A stretch of 64,000 nt of DNA from Dickeya aquatica (GCF_900095885.1 NZ_LT615367.1:4030001-4094000); one strand, 5' to 3'; positions 33,444 through 44,234 are shown, numbered from the stretch's first letter. Notes: generated by a model not told the origin, from the sequence alone. Translations and numbers: made by a program.

Positions 33444-34811
33444 ATGACAACGCAGTTAAAACCCACTTTGGGTACGCTTCATCTGTGGGGGATCGCCGTT
33501 GGTCTGGTGATTTCCGGTGAATATTTTGGCTGGAGTTATGGCTGGGGGGTAGCGGGGACACTGGGCTTTCTCGTCACCACGTTAATTATTGCCGCCATGT
33601 ACACCTGTTTTATTTTCAGTTTTACCGAGCTGACTACCGCCATTCCGCACGCCGGTGGCCCGTTTGCCTACAGCCGCCGCGCCTTTGGTGAAACGGGCGG
33701 GTTGATTGCCGGTATGGCTACGCTTATCGAGTTCGTATTCGCACCGCCTTCTATCGCCATGGCAATTGGCGCGTACCTGAATGTGCAGTACCCCTCTCTT
33801 GACCCGCGTTATGCCGCAACCGGTGCGTATCTTATCTTTATGTCGCTCAATATTCTGGGCGTGAAACTCGCCGCCATGTTTGAGCTGTGCGTGACGGTGC
33901 TGGCGGTTATCGAGTTGCTGGTGTTTATGGGCGTGGTGGCACCGGGTTTTAGCGTCAGCCATTTTGTCGCCAACGGCTGGGCTGGCAGCGACCAGTTCGG
34001 CAGCCCGGCGATTGCCGGTATTTTTGCCGCCATCCCTTTTGCTATCTGGTTCTTTTTAGCGATTGAGGGCGCGGCAATGGCGGCGGAAGAAGCCAAAGAC
34101 CCGCAGCGCACCATTCCTAAAGCCTACATCGGCGGCATTATTACGCTGGTGGTACTGGCCCTGGGGGTGATGGTGATGGCCGGAGGTGTCGGCGACTGGC
34201 GCACCCTCTCTAATATTAACGACCCGCTGCCACAGGCTATGAAAGCAGTCGTTGGCGAAAATTCAGGCTGGATGCACATGCTGGTGTGGATTGGGTTATT
34301 TGGGCTTATCGCCAGTTTTCACGGCATTATTCTCGGCTATTCACGGCAATTCTTTGCACTGGCGCGCGCCGGGTATCTGCCTGCCGGGCTGGCGAAACTG
34401 TCGCGCTTTCAGACACCGCACCGCGCCATTCTGACCGGCGGCGTTATCGGTATTGCGACCATCTTTAGCGACAACTGGATTCATCTACAGGACATGAACC
34501 TGACGGCCGCCATGATTACCATGGCCGTGTTCGGTGCCAATGTGATGTACATGATGAGTATGCTGAGCCTGTTTCGCCTGCGTCGTACCGAACCGATGTT
34601 AACGCGCACTTTCCTGGCCCCCGGCTACCCGGTATTGCCCGCGATTGCCCTGGGGCTCTCCGTCATCTGCCTGATAGCGATGCTGTGGTTCAACCCGGTT
34701 ATTGGCGGGCTGTTTATCGTGCTGATGCTGGCAGGGTACAGCTATTTCCTGATGACGCGCACCCAGCGCGATAACGCCCCGCAAGATGCCATGCTGGTCG
34801 GCAAAGAGTAA
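33444..34811 (+). CDS. Ethanolamine permease-like APC superfamily transporter
   Basis: A 455-residue membrane protein with about 12 hydrophobic segments. The first helix region GIAVGLVISGEYFGWSYGWG and the motif ITELTTAIPHAGGPFAYSRR-type (FTELTTAIPHAGGPFAYSRR) are typical of the Eat ethanolamine permease group of APC transporters. GGGGAGAGC lies just before the ATG. The neighbouring kinase suggests uptake followed by phosphorylation of the same compound, which is inference. Confidence 0.85.
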   Translation: MTTQLKPTLGTLHLWGIAVGLVISGEYFGWSYGWGVAGTLGFLVTTLIIAAMYTCFIFSFTELTTAIPHAGGPFAYSRRAFGETGGLIAGMATLIEFVFAPPSIAMAIGAYLNVQYPSLDPRYAATGAYLIFMSLNILGVKLAAMFELCVTVLAVIELLVFMGVVAPGFSVSHFVANGWAGSDQFGSPAIAGIFAAIPFAIWFFLAIEGAAMAAEEAKDPQRTIPKAYIGGIITLVVLALGVMVMAGGVGDWRTLSNINDPLPQAMKAVVGENSGWMHMLVWIGLFGLIASFHGIILGYSRQFFALARAGYLPAGLAKLSRFQTPHRAILTGGVIGIATIFSDNWIHLQDMNLTAAMITMAVFGANVMYMMSMLSLFRLRRTEPMLTRTFLAPGYPVLPAIALGLSVICLIAMLWFNPVIGGLFIVLMLAGYSYFLMTRTQRDNAPQDAMLVGKE

Positions 34812-34915
34812 CCGGTTTTACTGACACCCGGGGTTTAACGCACGGCTTCATCCCCTTCTCCCCTGAGGAGAGGGGGAGTGTATCAAAGCTATTGAGGGGT
34901 GGAGCCGCGTATAAA

Positions 34916-34939
34916 AAAAGGCCGCAAACGCGGCCTTTT
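34916..34939. terminator. Bidirectional terminator between permease and slyD
   Basis: A ten-bp stem AAAAGGCCGC / GCGGCCTTTT with a four-base loop, flanked by A and T runs, lies between the convergent permease and slyD genes, 14 bases from the slyD stop. Confidence 0.88.
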
Positions 34940-34953
34940 CAAAGAAGGGTCAA

Positions 34954-35532
34954 TCAGTGGTGGCAACCGCAGCCGCCGTTACCGCCGCAACCACCTTTAC
35001 CATGCTCATGGTCGTGGTCGTGGCCATGACCGCCGCAGCAGCCTTCATGATCGTGGTCGTGATCGTGTGCGCCATGCACATGACCGTGCTCCAGCTCTTC
35101 TGCTGTTGCTTCGCGGATAGCAACCACTTCCACGTTGAATTTCAGGTTCTGGCCCGCCAGCATGTGGTTGCCATCAACCACAACGTGGTCGTCCTGCACC
35201 TCGGTGATTTCCACCGGCACCGGCCCCTGATCGGTATCGGCCAGAAAACGCATGCCAACCTGCAATTCATCTACGCCAACAAACACGTCTTTCGGCACAC
35301 GCTGCACCAGGTTGTCATCGTATTCGCCGTAGGCGTCGTTAGCACCGACGCTAACGTCGAAATGTTCACCCACATCACGGCCTTCCAGCGCTTTTTCCAG
35401 ACCGGAAATCAGCGAACCGTGACCGTGCAGATAGTCCAGCGGTGCGCTCACCGGAGACTCATCAACCAATACTCCATCTTCCGTACGTACCTGATAGGCC
35501 AGGCTGACCACCAGGTCTTTTGCTACTTTCAT
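34954..35532 (-). CDS. slyD: FKBP-type peptidyl-prolyl isomerase and Ni-binding chaperone SlyD
   Basis: A 192-residue cytoplasmic isomerase. The FKBP domain with inserted flap spans about 1-146 (MKVAKDLVVSLAYQVRTEDG). The tail from about 150 is rich in His, Asp, Gly and Cys, a metal-binding region that delivers nickel to hydrogenase maturation proteins and is the target site for phage phiX174 lysis protein in E. coli. Its composition matches the E. coli protein (196 residues). Confidence 0.97.
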   Translation of the reverse strand: MKVAKDLVVSLAYQVRTEDGVLVDESPVSAPLDYLHGHGSLISGLEKALEGRDVGEHFDVSVGANDAYGEYDDNLVQRVPKDVFVGVDELQVGMRFLADTDQGPVPVEITEVQDDHVVVDGNHMLAGQNLKFNVEVVAIREATAEELEHGHVHGAHDHDHDHEGCCGGHGHDHDHEHGKGGCGGNGGCGCHH

Positions 35533-35675
35533 GATATCTCCTAGCGTTGGAAATCAATTTTGCGCAAATTGTAGCGGAAAATTGCCCCTCTGTACTGTCC
35601 GGGGGAAAAAAACTCTCGGCGATCGCGCCGGCGGGCGAACACCGGCGCAAGCCACGCAGGTCAAGCCCCTCGGTT

Positions 35676-35885
35676 TTATTGCGGGCGAAACAGGCCGATT
35701 ATCTCGCCCGCCGGCACAGAGGTTGCCTTCGGCGGCGCATCGGACTGGCTCTGCTGATAGCCGCACTGCACGCAGACCACAATGTCCTCTTCCCCTTCTC
35801 GCCCGACAGCCAGCGTATCCTGTGTCTGGCATTTCGGGCAGACGGCACCGGCAATAAAACGTTTTCGTGTGGTGACTTTTTGCAT
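35676..35885 (-). CDS. yheV: YheV family putative zinc-ribbon protein
   Basis: A 69-residue protein with two Cys pairs, CPKCQ and CVQCG, and the family N-terminus TTRKRFIAGAVCPKC and C-terminus IIGLFRPQ. Function is unknown. The start at 35885 (MQKVTTRKR) fits the family length of about 66. It is located upstream of kefB on the same strand, as in E. coli. Confidence 0.9.
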   Translation of the reverse strand: MQKVTTRKRFIAGAVCPKCQTQDTLAVGREGEEDIVVCVQCGYQQSQSDAPPKATSVPAGEIIGLFRPQ

Positions 35886-35938
35886 GATGCTCCTCATGGG
35901 TAATACGTCTGGCGGCAGTGCAGGCCCGTTACGCGCGG

Positions 35939-37747
35939 TTAAAACTCATCCCAGTCATCTGGCCTGCGCCGCTCTCGCTGCATTTCGCGTTCAAAAATAT
36001 CTTCCAGCTCACGCCGAGCTTCTTTCACACGGGAAATTTGCGCCACGTCGCCCTGGGTTTGTGGCATCAGCTCTCGCAGCATGCGCATGTCGAGCCGCCG
36101 AAAATGCTGCTGTGCCCGATAAGCCTGATGCGGGTGCATACCCAGCGTAATCAGCGTCTTACGCCCTAGCTCCAGTGCGCTGGAAAACGTTTCACGCGAA
36201 AATTGCGTCACACCCGATTTCAACAATTCATGGGCTTCAACGCGCCCGCGTGCCCGCGCCAGAATTTCCAGATTGGGAAAATGTTGCTGGCACAGGTGCA
36301 CAATGGTCATGGTGTCTTCCGGTTCATTACAGGTAATCACGATGGATTGAGCCTGTTCAGCTCCGGCCGCCCGTAGCAGTTCAAGTTCCGTCGCATCACC
36401 GTAATAGACCTTATAGCCATAGCTGCGCATCAGGCTCACGGCGCTGATATCACGCTCCAGTACGGTAATGCGCATTTTGTTGGCCATCAGCAGGCGGGCA
36501 ATCACTTGGCCGAAACGGCCAAAGCCGACCACTATCACCTGCGGCTCATCGTTTTCTACGTAGGGGGCTTCATCCGGCTCATCGATGGCATTGAAACGGC
36601 GCGCCAGAATGCGGTCAATCACCTGCATTAACAGCGGTGTGACCATCATCGATAGCGTGACAGTCACCAGCAACAGCGGCAATTGCCCGCCTTTCAGTAC
36701 CTTGTGAGCCGCCGCTGACGAGAACAACACAAAGGCGAACTCGCCGCCCTGACTCAACACCCCGGCAAACTGCAAGCGCTCCGAGGAACGCAAGCCATAT
36801 AAACGCGCCAGCAGGTACAAAATCAGCCCCTTGACCACCACCAGAATCGCCACCGCTGATAGCACCATCAGAATATTGGCGTACAGCACACCAAGATTCA
36901 GCGCCATGCCGACCGAGATGAAAAACAGCCCCAGCAACAGCCCTTTGAACGGCTCGATGGCAATTTCCAGTTCGTGGCGGTACTCACTTTCCGCCAGCAG
37001 CACCCCCGCAATAAAGGTGCCAAGCGCCATTGACAGCCCCAGCGCATCCATAAACAGCGCAGAGCCTAATACCAACAACAGGGCAGCGGCAGTAAACACC
37101 TCGCGTACCCCGGAAGCCGCGATAAAGCGGAACAACGGCCGTACCAGATACCGCCCGCCAATCAACATGCCGCCGAAGGCCACGACTTTCAGCCCCACCT
37201 GATTCCAGTCATCCAGCTCGCCTTGCACACCCGCCAGCACCGGGATCAACGCCAGCGCCGGGATCACCGCCAGATCCTGAAACAGCAGTACCGAAAAGCC
37301 AAGCTGACCGGACTCGTTGCGGTTCATGCCCTTTTCACGCATCAATTGCAGCGCAATCGCCGTCGATGACATCGCAAGCCCAATACCGCCAATTAACGCC
37401 GACTGCCAGGAAAAACGGTTCAGATACAACACACTGCCGAGTACCGCCGCACAAATCAGTACCTGTGCCGCGCCAATGCCAAAAATGGAGCGCCGCAGCC
37501 GCCAAAGTTTATCCGGCTCCAGTTCCAGGCCGATGATAAACATCAGAAACACGACACCCAGCTCGGAAAAATGCAAAATGGCATCGACATCACGAATAAA
37601 TCCCAGCCCCCAAGGGCCGATAGCAATCCCGGCCAGCAGGTAGCCCAGTACCGCGCCAATCCCCAGACGGGCGGCAATCGGCACCATCAACACCGCCACA
37701 AATAAAAACAGCACGCCCGCATTTAGCAACGAAGAGGATGTTTCCAT
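35939..37747 (-). CDS. kefB: Glutathione-regulated potassium-efflux antiporter KefB
   Basis: A 602-residue K+/H+ antiporter that opens on binding of glutathione adducts of electrophiles, protecting by cytoplasmic acidification. The N-terminal part (about 1-375) carries some 12 transmembrane segments of the CPA2 type; the C-terminal RCK domain starts with [20 protein letters not shown]. The E. coli protein has 601 residues. It is preceded by its activator kefG three bases upstream. Confidence 0.97.
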   Translation of the reverse strand: METSSSLLNAGVLFLFVAVLMVPIAARLGIGAVLGYLLAGIAIGPWGLGFIRDVDAILHFSELGVVFLMFIIGLELEPDKLWRLRRSIFGIGAAQVLICAAVLGSVLYLNRFSWQSALIGGIGLAMSSTAIALQLMREKGMNRNESGQLGFSVLLFQDLAVIPALALIPVLAGVQGELDDWNQVGLKVVAFGGMLIGGRYLVRPLFRFIAASGVREVFTAAALLLVLGSALFMDALGLSMALGTFIAGVLLAESEYRHELEIAIEPFKGLLLGLFFISVGMALNLGVLYANILMVLSAVAILVVVKGLILYLLARLYGLRSSERLQFAGVLSQGGEFAFVLFSSAAAHKVLKGGQLPLLLVTVTLSMMVTPLLMQVIDRILARRFNAIDEPDEAPYVENDEPQVIVVGFGRFGQVIARLLMANKMRITVLERDISAVSLMRSYGYKVYYGDATELELLRAAGAEQAQSIVITCNEPEDTMTIVHLCQQHFPNLEILARARGRVEAHELLKSGVTQFSRETFSSALELGRKTLITLGMHPHQAYRAQQHFRRLDMRMLRELMPQTQGDVAQISRVKEARRELEDIFEREMQRERRRPDDWDEF

Positions 37748-37750
37748 GCT

Positions 37751-38305
37751 CTAGAGTTCCCCCGGAAGAAAGGGCGAGGCCAGCCAGTCGCCGTAGGCTC
37801 TGGCATGATCCTGCAATACACCGGGCGGCAGACGCCGGGCCCAGTAAATGACCAGTGGCGATAACCAGTTCATGTGACACATCTCGGCGGTCATTTCAAA
37901 CGGCCTTAAAACATCATCCATCGTGTAACGGTTGATGCCTGACGCGTGATAGGCATCTTCCTGCTCACCGGTGGTGACAACCGAACGCCAATACTTGCCC
38001 GTCAGCGCCGTACCGCCGACACCGTTGGCAAAGCCACGGGCCAGCACCCGGTCCATCCACTCTTTTAGCAAGGCCGGACAACTGTAGGTGTAAAGCGGAT
38101 GCTGAAAAACAATCAACTGATGTTCCCGCAGCAACTGCTGTTCATGATGAATATCAATAAAAAAATCAGGGTAGTGCGCGTAAAGATCGTGCACAGTGAC
38201 ATGCCCGCACTGACGGGCATAATGCAATAACAGCTTATTCGCGACCGAACTCTGTAATTCCGGATGGGCAAACAGCAGCAAAATCTTCGGTGGCTGCGAC
38301 ATCAT
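37751..38305 (-). CDS. kefG: KefB ancillary NAD(P)H oxidoreductase-like protein KefG
   Basis: A 184-residue flavodoxin-fold protein required for full KefB activity. Visible motifs are [33 protein letters not shown] and [20 protein letters not shown]. The start at 38305 follows TGGAGGGG and gives exactly the E. coli length. It forms an operon with kefB. Confidence 0.96.
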   Translation of the reverse strand: MMSQPPKILLLFAHPELQSSVANKLLLHYARQCGHVTVHDLYAHYPDFFIDIHHEQQLLREHQLIVFQHPLYTYSCPALLKEWMDRVLARGFANGVGGTALTGKYWRSVVTTGEQEDAYHASGINRYTMDDVLRPFEMTAEMCHMNWLSPLVIYWARRLPPGVLQDHARAYGDWLASPFLPGEL

Positions 38306-38438
38306 TCCCCTCCAAAGCGTCGTCATTGTAGGTATTTTCGGCTACCATGCGATGCAGTAATACAAGCAGCAATACGGCAGGGCGTAGCCGTCCTGACAGT
38401 TGCTCAGTAATTTAACATATTTGAACATTTGGCGCGTT

Positions 38439-40358
38439 ATGATTGTTTTCTCTTCATTGCAAATTCGACGCGGTACACGGGTACTGCTGGATAACGCCTC
38501 AGCCACGATTAACCCCGGCCAAAAAGTGGGCCTGGTGGGGAAGAATGGCTGTGGTAAATCAACCCTGTTGTCACTGCTGAAAGGGGAAATCAGCGCCGAT
38601 GGCGGCAGCATGACGTTTCCACAAAACTGGGCGCTGGCCTGGGTGAATCAGGAAACCCCGGCGCTGGCGCGCTCCGCGATTGACTACGTGATTGACGGCG
38701 ATCGTGAGTTCCGGCAACTGGAAGCAGAGCTGGATGCCGCCAATACGCATAATGATGGCCATGCCATCGCCACCTTGCACGGCAAGCTGGATGCGATACA
38801 AGCCTGGACAATCCAGTCCCGCGCCGCCAGCCTTCTCAACGGGCTCGGTTTTCAGCAAGAACAATTGCAACGTTCCGTCAGCGATTTCTCCGGTGGCTGG
38901 CGTATGCGCCTGAATCTGGCGCAGGCACTGATTTGCCGCTCTGACTTGCTGCTGCTCGACGAACCGACCAACCACCTGGATTTGGATGCGGTCATCTGGC
39001 TGGAGAAATGGCTGAAAAGCTACCCCGGTACGCTGGTGCTCATCTCCCATGACCGCGACTTTCTTGACCCGATTGCCAATAAAATCCTGCATATCGAGCA
39101 GGAAACGCTGTTTGAGTACACCGGCAATTACACCTCGTTTGAGCAGCAACGTGCGACGCGGCTGGCCCAGCAGCAGGCGCTCTACGAGCACCAGCAGGAG
39201 CGCGTCACCCACCTGCAACACTATATTGACCGCTTTCGTGCCAAGGCCAGCAAGGCCAAGCAGGCACAAAGCCGCATCAAAATGCTGGAGCGCATGGAGC
39301 TGATTGCGCCCGCGCATGTCGATAACCCGTTCCGCTTCAGTTTCCGGGTGCCAGAAGCATTGCCCAACCCGCTGTTGCGTATGGAAAAAGTCAGCGCAGG
39401 CTATGGCGATCGCCTGATCCTCGACTCCATTAAACTCAATCTGGTACCGGGTTCACGCATTGGTTTGCTGGGTCATAACGGGGCCGGGAAATCGACGCTT
39501 ATCAAGCTGCTGGCCGGTGAAATCCAGCCCTTTAGCGGCGATATCGGCCTGGCCAAAGGCGTGCGCCTTGGCTATTTCGCCCAGCATCAGTTGGAGTTTC
39601 TGCGCGCAGACGAATCACCTATCCAGCATTTAACCCGGCTGGCTGAACGGGAAACCGAGCAGCAACTGCGTGATTATCTGGGCGGCTTCGGTTTTCGCGG
39701 CGATAAAGTCACCGAGCACACCGAGCGCTTTTCCGGTGGTGAAAAAGCGCGGCTGGTGCTGGCGCTCATCGTCTGGCAGCGCCCGAACCTGCTGCTGCTC
39801 GATGAACCGACCAACCACCTTGACCTCGATATGCGTCAGGCACTGACCGAAGCATTGATTGATTTTGAAGGCGCGCTGGTGGTGGTATCGCACGACAGGC
39901 ACCTGATCCGCTCCACCACCGATGACCTCTATCTGGTGCACGGCGGCAAGGTCGAGCCGTTTGATGGCGACCTGGAGGACTATCAGCAATGGCTGCTGGA
40001 TGCGCAAAAGCAGGACAACAGCGCAGATAGCGTGCCGAAAGAAAATGCCGCCAACAGCGCGCAATCGCGCAAAGAGCAAAAGCGCCGGGAGGCGGAGCTG
40101 CGCACGCTCACGCAACCATTGCGTAAGCAAATCAGCCAGCTTGAACAGCAAATGGAGAAACTGCAGGCCACGCTCAGTACGCTGGAAGAGCGCCTTTCGG
40201 ATAGCGCCCTTTACGACGCCAGCCGTAAAAGCGAGCTAACCGACTGCCTGCAACAGCAAAGCAGCACCAAAACCGCACTGGAAGACGCGGAAATGGCGTG
40301 GCTGGACGCGCAAGAGCAGCTTGAGCAGTTCCTGCGTGAAGCGGAAAACCCGGCGTAA
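38439..40358 (+). CDS. yheS: ABC-F family ATPase YheS
   Basis: A 639-residue cytoplasmic ABC-F protein. Two ATPase domains carry Walker A (GKNGCGKSTL; GHNGAGKSTL), signatures (FSGGWRMRLNLAQAL; FSGGEKARLVLALI) and Walker B (LLLLDEPTNHLDLD twice), joined by a basic linker and followed by a C-terminal coiled coil (about 535-635). Members bind the ribosomal E site and relieve stalling; YheS has been linked to rescue of arrested peptides. The ATG at 38439 gives the family N-terminus MIVFSSLQIRRG. Confidence 0.96.
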   Translation: MIVFSSLQIRRGTRVLLDNASATINPGQKVGLVGKNGCGKSTLLSLLKGEISADGGSMTFPQNWALAWVNQETPALARSAIDYVIDGDREFRQLEAELDAANTHNDGHAIATLHGKLDAIQAWTIQSRAASLLNGLGFQQEQLQRSVSDFSGGWRMRLNLAQALICRSDLLLLDEPTNHLDLDAVIWLEKWLKSYPGTLVLISHDRDFLDPIANKILHIEQETLFEYTGNYTSFEQQRATRLAQQQALYEHQQERVTHLQHYIDRFRAKASKAKQAQSRIKMLERMELIAPAHVDNPFRFSFRVPEALPNPLLRMEKVSAGYGDRLILDSIKLNLVPGSRIGLLGHNGAGKSTLIKLLAGEIQPFSGDIGLAKGVRLGYFAQHQLEFLRADESPIQHLTRLAERETEQQLRDYLGGFGFRGDKVTEHTERFSGGEKARLVLALIVWQRPNLLLLDEPTNHLDLDMRQALTEALIDFEGALVVVSHDRHLIRSTTDDLYLVHGGKVEPFDGDLEDYQQWLLDAQKQDNSADSVPKENAANSAQSRKEQKRREAELRTLTQPLRKQISQLEQQMEKLQATLSTLEERLSDSALYDASRKSELTDCLQQQSSTKTALEDAEMAWLDAQEQLEQFLREAENPA

Positions 40359-40416
40359 GGCATACACTGGCGTTAATCACGGCGCGGCCTGAAAGCCCGC
40401 CGTGCGTCACACCAGA

Positions 40417-41022
40417 CTAGTGCCAGACCATCAACACGCAGGTGGCCGTCAGCACGCCCATCGCCAGATTGAATATTTTCCAGGCGCGCGGGCTTTGCAG
40501 CAGGCGGCCTATCAGCGCGCCAAACCCTAACCAGATAAACCCGGCGACCAAATTAACGCTGAACATTGCGATACTGATAGCGACCACCGAGCCGACATAG
40601 CCTTCACCGGCAAGGCTAAAACCAGCCACTGCGCCCAATGCCATTAACCAGGCTTTCGGGTTAAGAAACTGCAACAGCCCGCCCTGGTAGAACGGCATTG
40701 GCCGTGAGGGCGCACTCTCGGTATCAAGCCGCTCATAAGCGGCGGTGGCGATTTTCCATGACAACCAGAGCAGGTAGAGGCTACCCAGTACCTTTAAGGC
40801 CAGATGCAGCGTCGGATACAGCAGAATCAGGCTGCCTAATCCCAGCGCCACCAGCAGCAGCATGCTTTGCATACCCAGCATAATGCCTATCATCAGCGGC
40901 ATTGAGCGCCACAGACCAAAATTGGCCGCCGAGGCGGTAAGTAGCATATTATTAGGGCCTGGCGTAATGGCGGCGACCCACAAAAAACCGAGCATTGAGA
41001 AAAACAGACCGACGTGCTCCAT
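40417..41022 (-). CDS. LysE/RhtB family amino acid exporter
   Basis: A 201-residue membrane protein with about six hydrophobic segments and the family signature ITPGPNNMLLTASAANFGLW near residue 20. It exports an amino acid or derivative; the substrate cannot be stated. It lies between yheS and yheT, an insertion relative to E. coli. Confidence 0.9.
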   Translation of the reverse strand: MEHVGLFFSMLGFLWVAAITPGPNNMLLTASAANFGLWRSMPLMIGIMLGMQSMLLLVALGLGSLILLYPTLHLALKVLGSLYLLWLSWKIATAAYERLDTESAPSRPMPFYQGGLLQFLNPKAWLMALGAVAGFSLAGEGYVGSVVAISIAMFSVNLVAGFIWLGFGALIGRLLQSPRAWKIFNLAMGVLTATCVLMVWH

Positions 41023-41144
41023 GAAACAGCAATCCCTTAATAGGTATCAATTTGGCATGAAACCATCAAGCTAACAGCGCACCACGGCACAGACAAGTTT
41101 TTCGCCCGGTATCCCTGTGCAGGGGCACCGTTTCATCATGACGA

Positions 41145-42167
41145 ATGGCTCATCACTCACTGTTTATGAACCGGATTTCACACAACAACCTGCCATTTCA
41201 GCCTTTGGCAGGAGGCAGTAACCCTCATTTGCAAACGATGCTGCCACGCCTGCTGCGCCGTCGCCCGGCACTCCAGCCGCACTGGCAAACACTCACGCTG
41301 CCGGATGGTGACTTTGTAGAGCTGGCCTGGAGCGAAGACCCGGCAGCGGCACGGCACAAGCCGCGCGTGGTGCTGTTCCACGGGCTGGAAGGCAGTTTTC
41401 ACAGCCCGTATGCCCACGGCATGATGGCCGCCTGCCAGCAACGCGGCTGGCTGGCGGTGGTGATGCATTTTCGCGGCTGTGGCCGCCAGCCCAACCGACT
41501 GGCTCGCGGCTACCACGCCGGGGAAACGGATGACGCGAGCTACTTCCTCGGTTGGCTTGCGCGCACCTTCGGCAATGCCCCTACCGCTGCCATCGGCGTC
41601 TCGCTTGGCGGCAACATGCTCGCCTGCCTGTTGAGCCAGCACGATAGCGCCAACCTGCCGGACGTCGCGGCCATTATCTCGGCACCGTTGCAGCTAGAGC
41701 CGTGCAGCCGTCGGCTGGAGCGCGGATTTTCTCGCGTTTATCAGGGCTATTTGCTTAATTTGTTACGCCGCAATGCGCTGCGCAAGCTTGCTGCCTACCC
41801 CAACTGCCTGCCGGTTTCGGCAGAGCGCTTGCGCCAAATCCGCCATCTGAAAGAGTTCGACCAGCTCGTCACCGCCCGGTTACACGGGTTTGCTGATGCG
41901 GATGACTACTACCGGCGCAGCAGCGCCCTGCCGCGACTGGCGCAGATTCGCCAGCCGTTGCTGGTGGTACATGCCAAAGATGACCCGTTTATGACAACGG
42001 AGGTTATCCCTAAACTGTCGCAATTGCCGGGCAACATCCACTACTGCCTGACGCAGCACGGCGGCCATGTCGGCTTTGTCAGCGGTACCTGGCGTCAACC
42101 ACAATTATGGCTGGAGCAGTGCGTCCCTGACTGGCTGACTGCGTATCTGGAACCCAAGCGGAGCTGA
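41145..42167 (+). CDS. yheT: YheT family alpha/beta hydrolase
   Basis: A 340-residue hydrolase, the E. coli length. It shows [12 protein letters not shown], the oxyanion region FHGLEGS, the nucleophile elbow GVSLGGNM and a catalytic His in HGGHVGF; the Asp lies in HAKDDPFM. The substrate is unknown. No good ribosome-binding site precedes 41145; an in-frame ATG at 41166 is possible. It is four bases upstream of yheU. Confidence 0.93.
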   Translation: MAHHSLFMNRISHNNLPFQPLAGGSNPHLQTMLPRLLRRRPALQPHWQTLTLPDGDFVELAWSEDPAAARHKPRVVLFHGLEGSFHSPYAHGMMAACQQRGWLAVVMHFRGCGRQPNRLARGYHAGETDDASYFLGWLARTFGNAPTAAIGVSLGGNMLACLLSQHDSANLPDVAAIISAPLQLEPCSRRLERGFSRVYQGYLLNLLRRNALRKLAAYPNCLPVSAERLRQIRHLKEFDQLVTARLHGFADADDYYRRSSALPRLAQIRQPLLVVHAKDDPFMTTEVIPKLSQLPGNIHYCLTQHGGHVGFVSGTWRQPQLWLEQCVPDWLTAYLEPKRS

Positions 42168-42171
42168 AACC

Positions 42172-42408
42172 ATGATAATCCCCTGGCAGGAACTGGCGGC
42201 ACCGACGCTAAAAAACCTGATTGAAGCCTTTGTGCTGCGCGAAGGCACCGATTACGGTGAGCATGAACGCACGCTGGAAGAGAAAGTCGCCGCCGTCGAG
42301 CAGCAGTTACGCCAGGGCGAGGTGGTGCTGGTGTGGTCTGAACTGCATGAAACCGTCAATATCATGCCGCGCCGCCAGCTTGGCCGTACAGAGCGCGAAC
42401 ACCCGTGA
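42172..42408 (+). CDS. yheU: YheU family protein
   Basis: A 78-residue protein of the UPF0270 family ([40 protein letters not shown]). Function unknown. It closely follows yheT and is probably translated from the same message. Confidence 0.93.
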   Translation: MIIPWQELAAPTLKNLIEAFVLREGTDYGEHERTLEEKVAAVEQQLRQGEVVLVWSELHETVNIMPRRQLGRTEREHP

Positions 42409-42592
42409 GTCACGGGGGTGAAACACGCAAATTGGCGTGTCGGCAGGCAACAGATATGCTAACACTTATCGGATATCCCTGACGGTTCGCAAGATATCGC
42501 CTTCAATAAGCAAGGCATTCATACTCAGGCTTTTAATAAACATTTCACGACGATGACCCGGTTTACCGGCGGCAATGTCAGCGGAGGTTCGC

Positions 42593-43462
42593 ATGTCTCA
42601 TCAGCACCCGATTATCGCGGTTACAGGCTCCAGTGGTGCCGGGACGACCACCACCAGCCTGGCATTTCGTAAAATATTCCAGCAACTTAACCTGCGCGCC
42701 GCGCTGGTAGACGGTGACAGTTACCACCGCTATACCCGCCCGGAAATGGATATGGCTATCCGTAAAGCGCGCGATGTCGGCCGTCATATCAGCTATTTCG
42801 GGCCGGAAGCCAATGATTTTAGCCAGCTGGAACAGGCATTTATCGATTATGGCCGCACCGGCACCGGCCAGACCCGCAAATACCTGCACACCTATGATGA
42901 AGCTATTCCCTACAATCAGGTGCCTGGCACCTTTACGCCCTGGGAACCGATACCACAACCGACCGATCTGCTGTTCTACGAAGGGCTGCATGGCGGCGTT
43001 GTCAGCGCACAGCATAACGTCGCGCAGCACGTTGACCTGCTGGTGGGGGTGGTGCCTATCGTCAATCTGGAGTGGATTCAAAAGCTGGTGCGTGACATCA
43101 ACGAGCGCGGCCATTCACGCGAAGCGGTGATGGACTCGGTGGTGCGCTCAATGGAAGATTACATCACCCATATCACGCCGCAATTTTCCCGCACCCATAT
43201 CAATTTTCAGCGCGTCCCAACGGTCGATACCTCCAACCCGTTTGCCGCCAAAGCCATTCCCTCAATGGATGAGAGCTTTGTGGTTATCCACTTTCAGGGA
43301 TTAAACAATATGGATTACCCCTATCTGCTGGCGATGTTACAGGGGTCATTTATTTCGCACATCAATACCCTGGTGGTGCCGGGCGGCAAGATGGGGCTGG
43401 CAATGGAGCTGATTATGGCACCGCTGGTACAGCGGCTTGTTGAAGGTAACGGGATAGCGTGA
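42593..43462 (+). CDS. prkB: Phosphoribulokinase-like kinase PrkB
   Basis: A 289-residue protein of the phosphoribulokinase/uridine kinase group with P-loop TGSSGAGTTTTS near residue 12. It is exactly the E. coli YhfC/PrkB length. No Rubisco genes are seen and the physiological substrate is not established. The ATG at 42593 follows GCGGAGG. Confidence 0.93.
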   Translation: MSHQHPIIAVTGSSGAGTTTTSLAFRKIFQQLNLRAALVDGDSYHRYTRPEMDMAIRKARDVGRHISYFGPEANDFSQLEQAFIDYGRTGTGQTRKYLHTYDEAIPYNQVPGTFTPWEPIPQPTDLLFYEGLHGGVVSAQHNVAQHVDLLVGVVPIVNLEWIQKLVRDINERGHSREAVMDSVVRSMEDYITHITPQFSRTHINFQRVPTVDTSNPFAAKAIPSMDESFVVIHFQGLNNMDYPYLLAMLQGSFISHINTLVVPGGKMGLAMELIMAPLVQRLVEGNGIA

Positions 43463-43468
43463 CGTCTC

Positions 43469-43490
43469 GCGGCGGTGGTTAAGCCGCCGC
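43469..43490. terminator. Hairpin between convergent prkB and yhfA
   Basis: A 7-bp G+C stem GCGGCGG / CCGCCGC with an eight-base loop lies in the 39-base gap between the two convergent genes. No T run follows, so terminator strength is uncertain. Confidence 0.5.
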
Positions 43491-43501
43491 GCGTCAATGC
43501 C

Positions 43502-43909
43502 TTAACCCCGCGCAATGACTTCATGGCTGTGAGTCACCGTCACCGTTTTTTCCAGCATCAGTGCCACCGAGCAATATTTTTCTGCCGAGAGCGCAACCGC
43601 CCGCTCCACGGCTTTTTCCGATAAGGCTTTGCCGGTCACGATAAAGTGCAAATTAATGGCGGTGAACAGGCGCGGTGCCTCTTCACGGCGCTCGGCGCTC
43701 AGACGCACTTCACAGTCGGCCACATCATGGCGACCTTTTTGCAGGATGGACACCACATCAATGGCGCTACAGCCTCCGGCGGCCATCAGTACCATCTCCA
43801 TCGGGCTGGGCGCTTTGTCGCCTGAGTTGCCATCCATCAGCACCTGATGACCGGATGCGGACTCACCCAAAAACGTCAATCCTTCAACCCATTTCACCCG
43901 AGCCTGCAT
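43502..43909 (-). CDS. yhfA: OsmC family protein YhfA
   Basis: A 135-residue OsmC/Ohr-like protein (MQARVKWVEGLTFLGESASG; MAAGGCSAIDVVSILQKGR; SAEKYCSVALMLEKTV). The two cysteines resemble those of peroxidatic OsmC proteins, but its role is unproven. It is divergent from crp as in E. coli. The start at 43909 matches the family. Confidence 0.94.
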   Translation of the reverse strand: MQARVKWVEGLTFLGESASGHQVLMDGNSGDKAPSPMEMVLMAAGGCSAIDVVSILQKGRHDVADCEVRLSAERREEAPRLFTAINLHFIVTGKALSEKAVERAVALSAEKYCSVALMLEKTVTVTHSHEVIARG

Positions 43910-44234
43910 AATTTTGCCCTCAATCAACTATTTTTGAAATTTTGCACCGCTCATGAACAAAAAAGCCTGATAATCAGAGCTTAATCATGCTGAAGCGAGA
44001 CAACACGAGACACTACACTCAACCTGTGTTACAAACGGAGGACGTAAACCCGTGTGTGTCGGGCCTCTGCCTGACTGCCACCAGTTTACCGGCGTCATTG
44101 ATAGACCGTCTCCGTATCATCCCTGACGTCATTCCGCCAGGACGGAATTTGAATTATAACTATGTTATCACGCCGTACAGGGAACTCTGAGCCCTGTGAT
44201 TTGCGCAGTGAATTACAACAGAGGATAACAGCGA
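43910..44234. promoter_or_regulatory. Divergent yhfA-crp regulatory region
   Basis: This 325-base region between the two starts has no gene. In E. coli the equivalent DNA has several crp promoters, Crp and Fis sites and a divergent promoter. I see ATTTTTGAAATTTTGCACC near yhfA and a leader of about 170 bases before crp, but do not assign individual sites. Confidence 0.6.
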
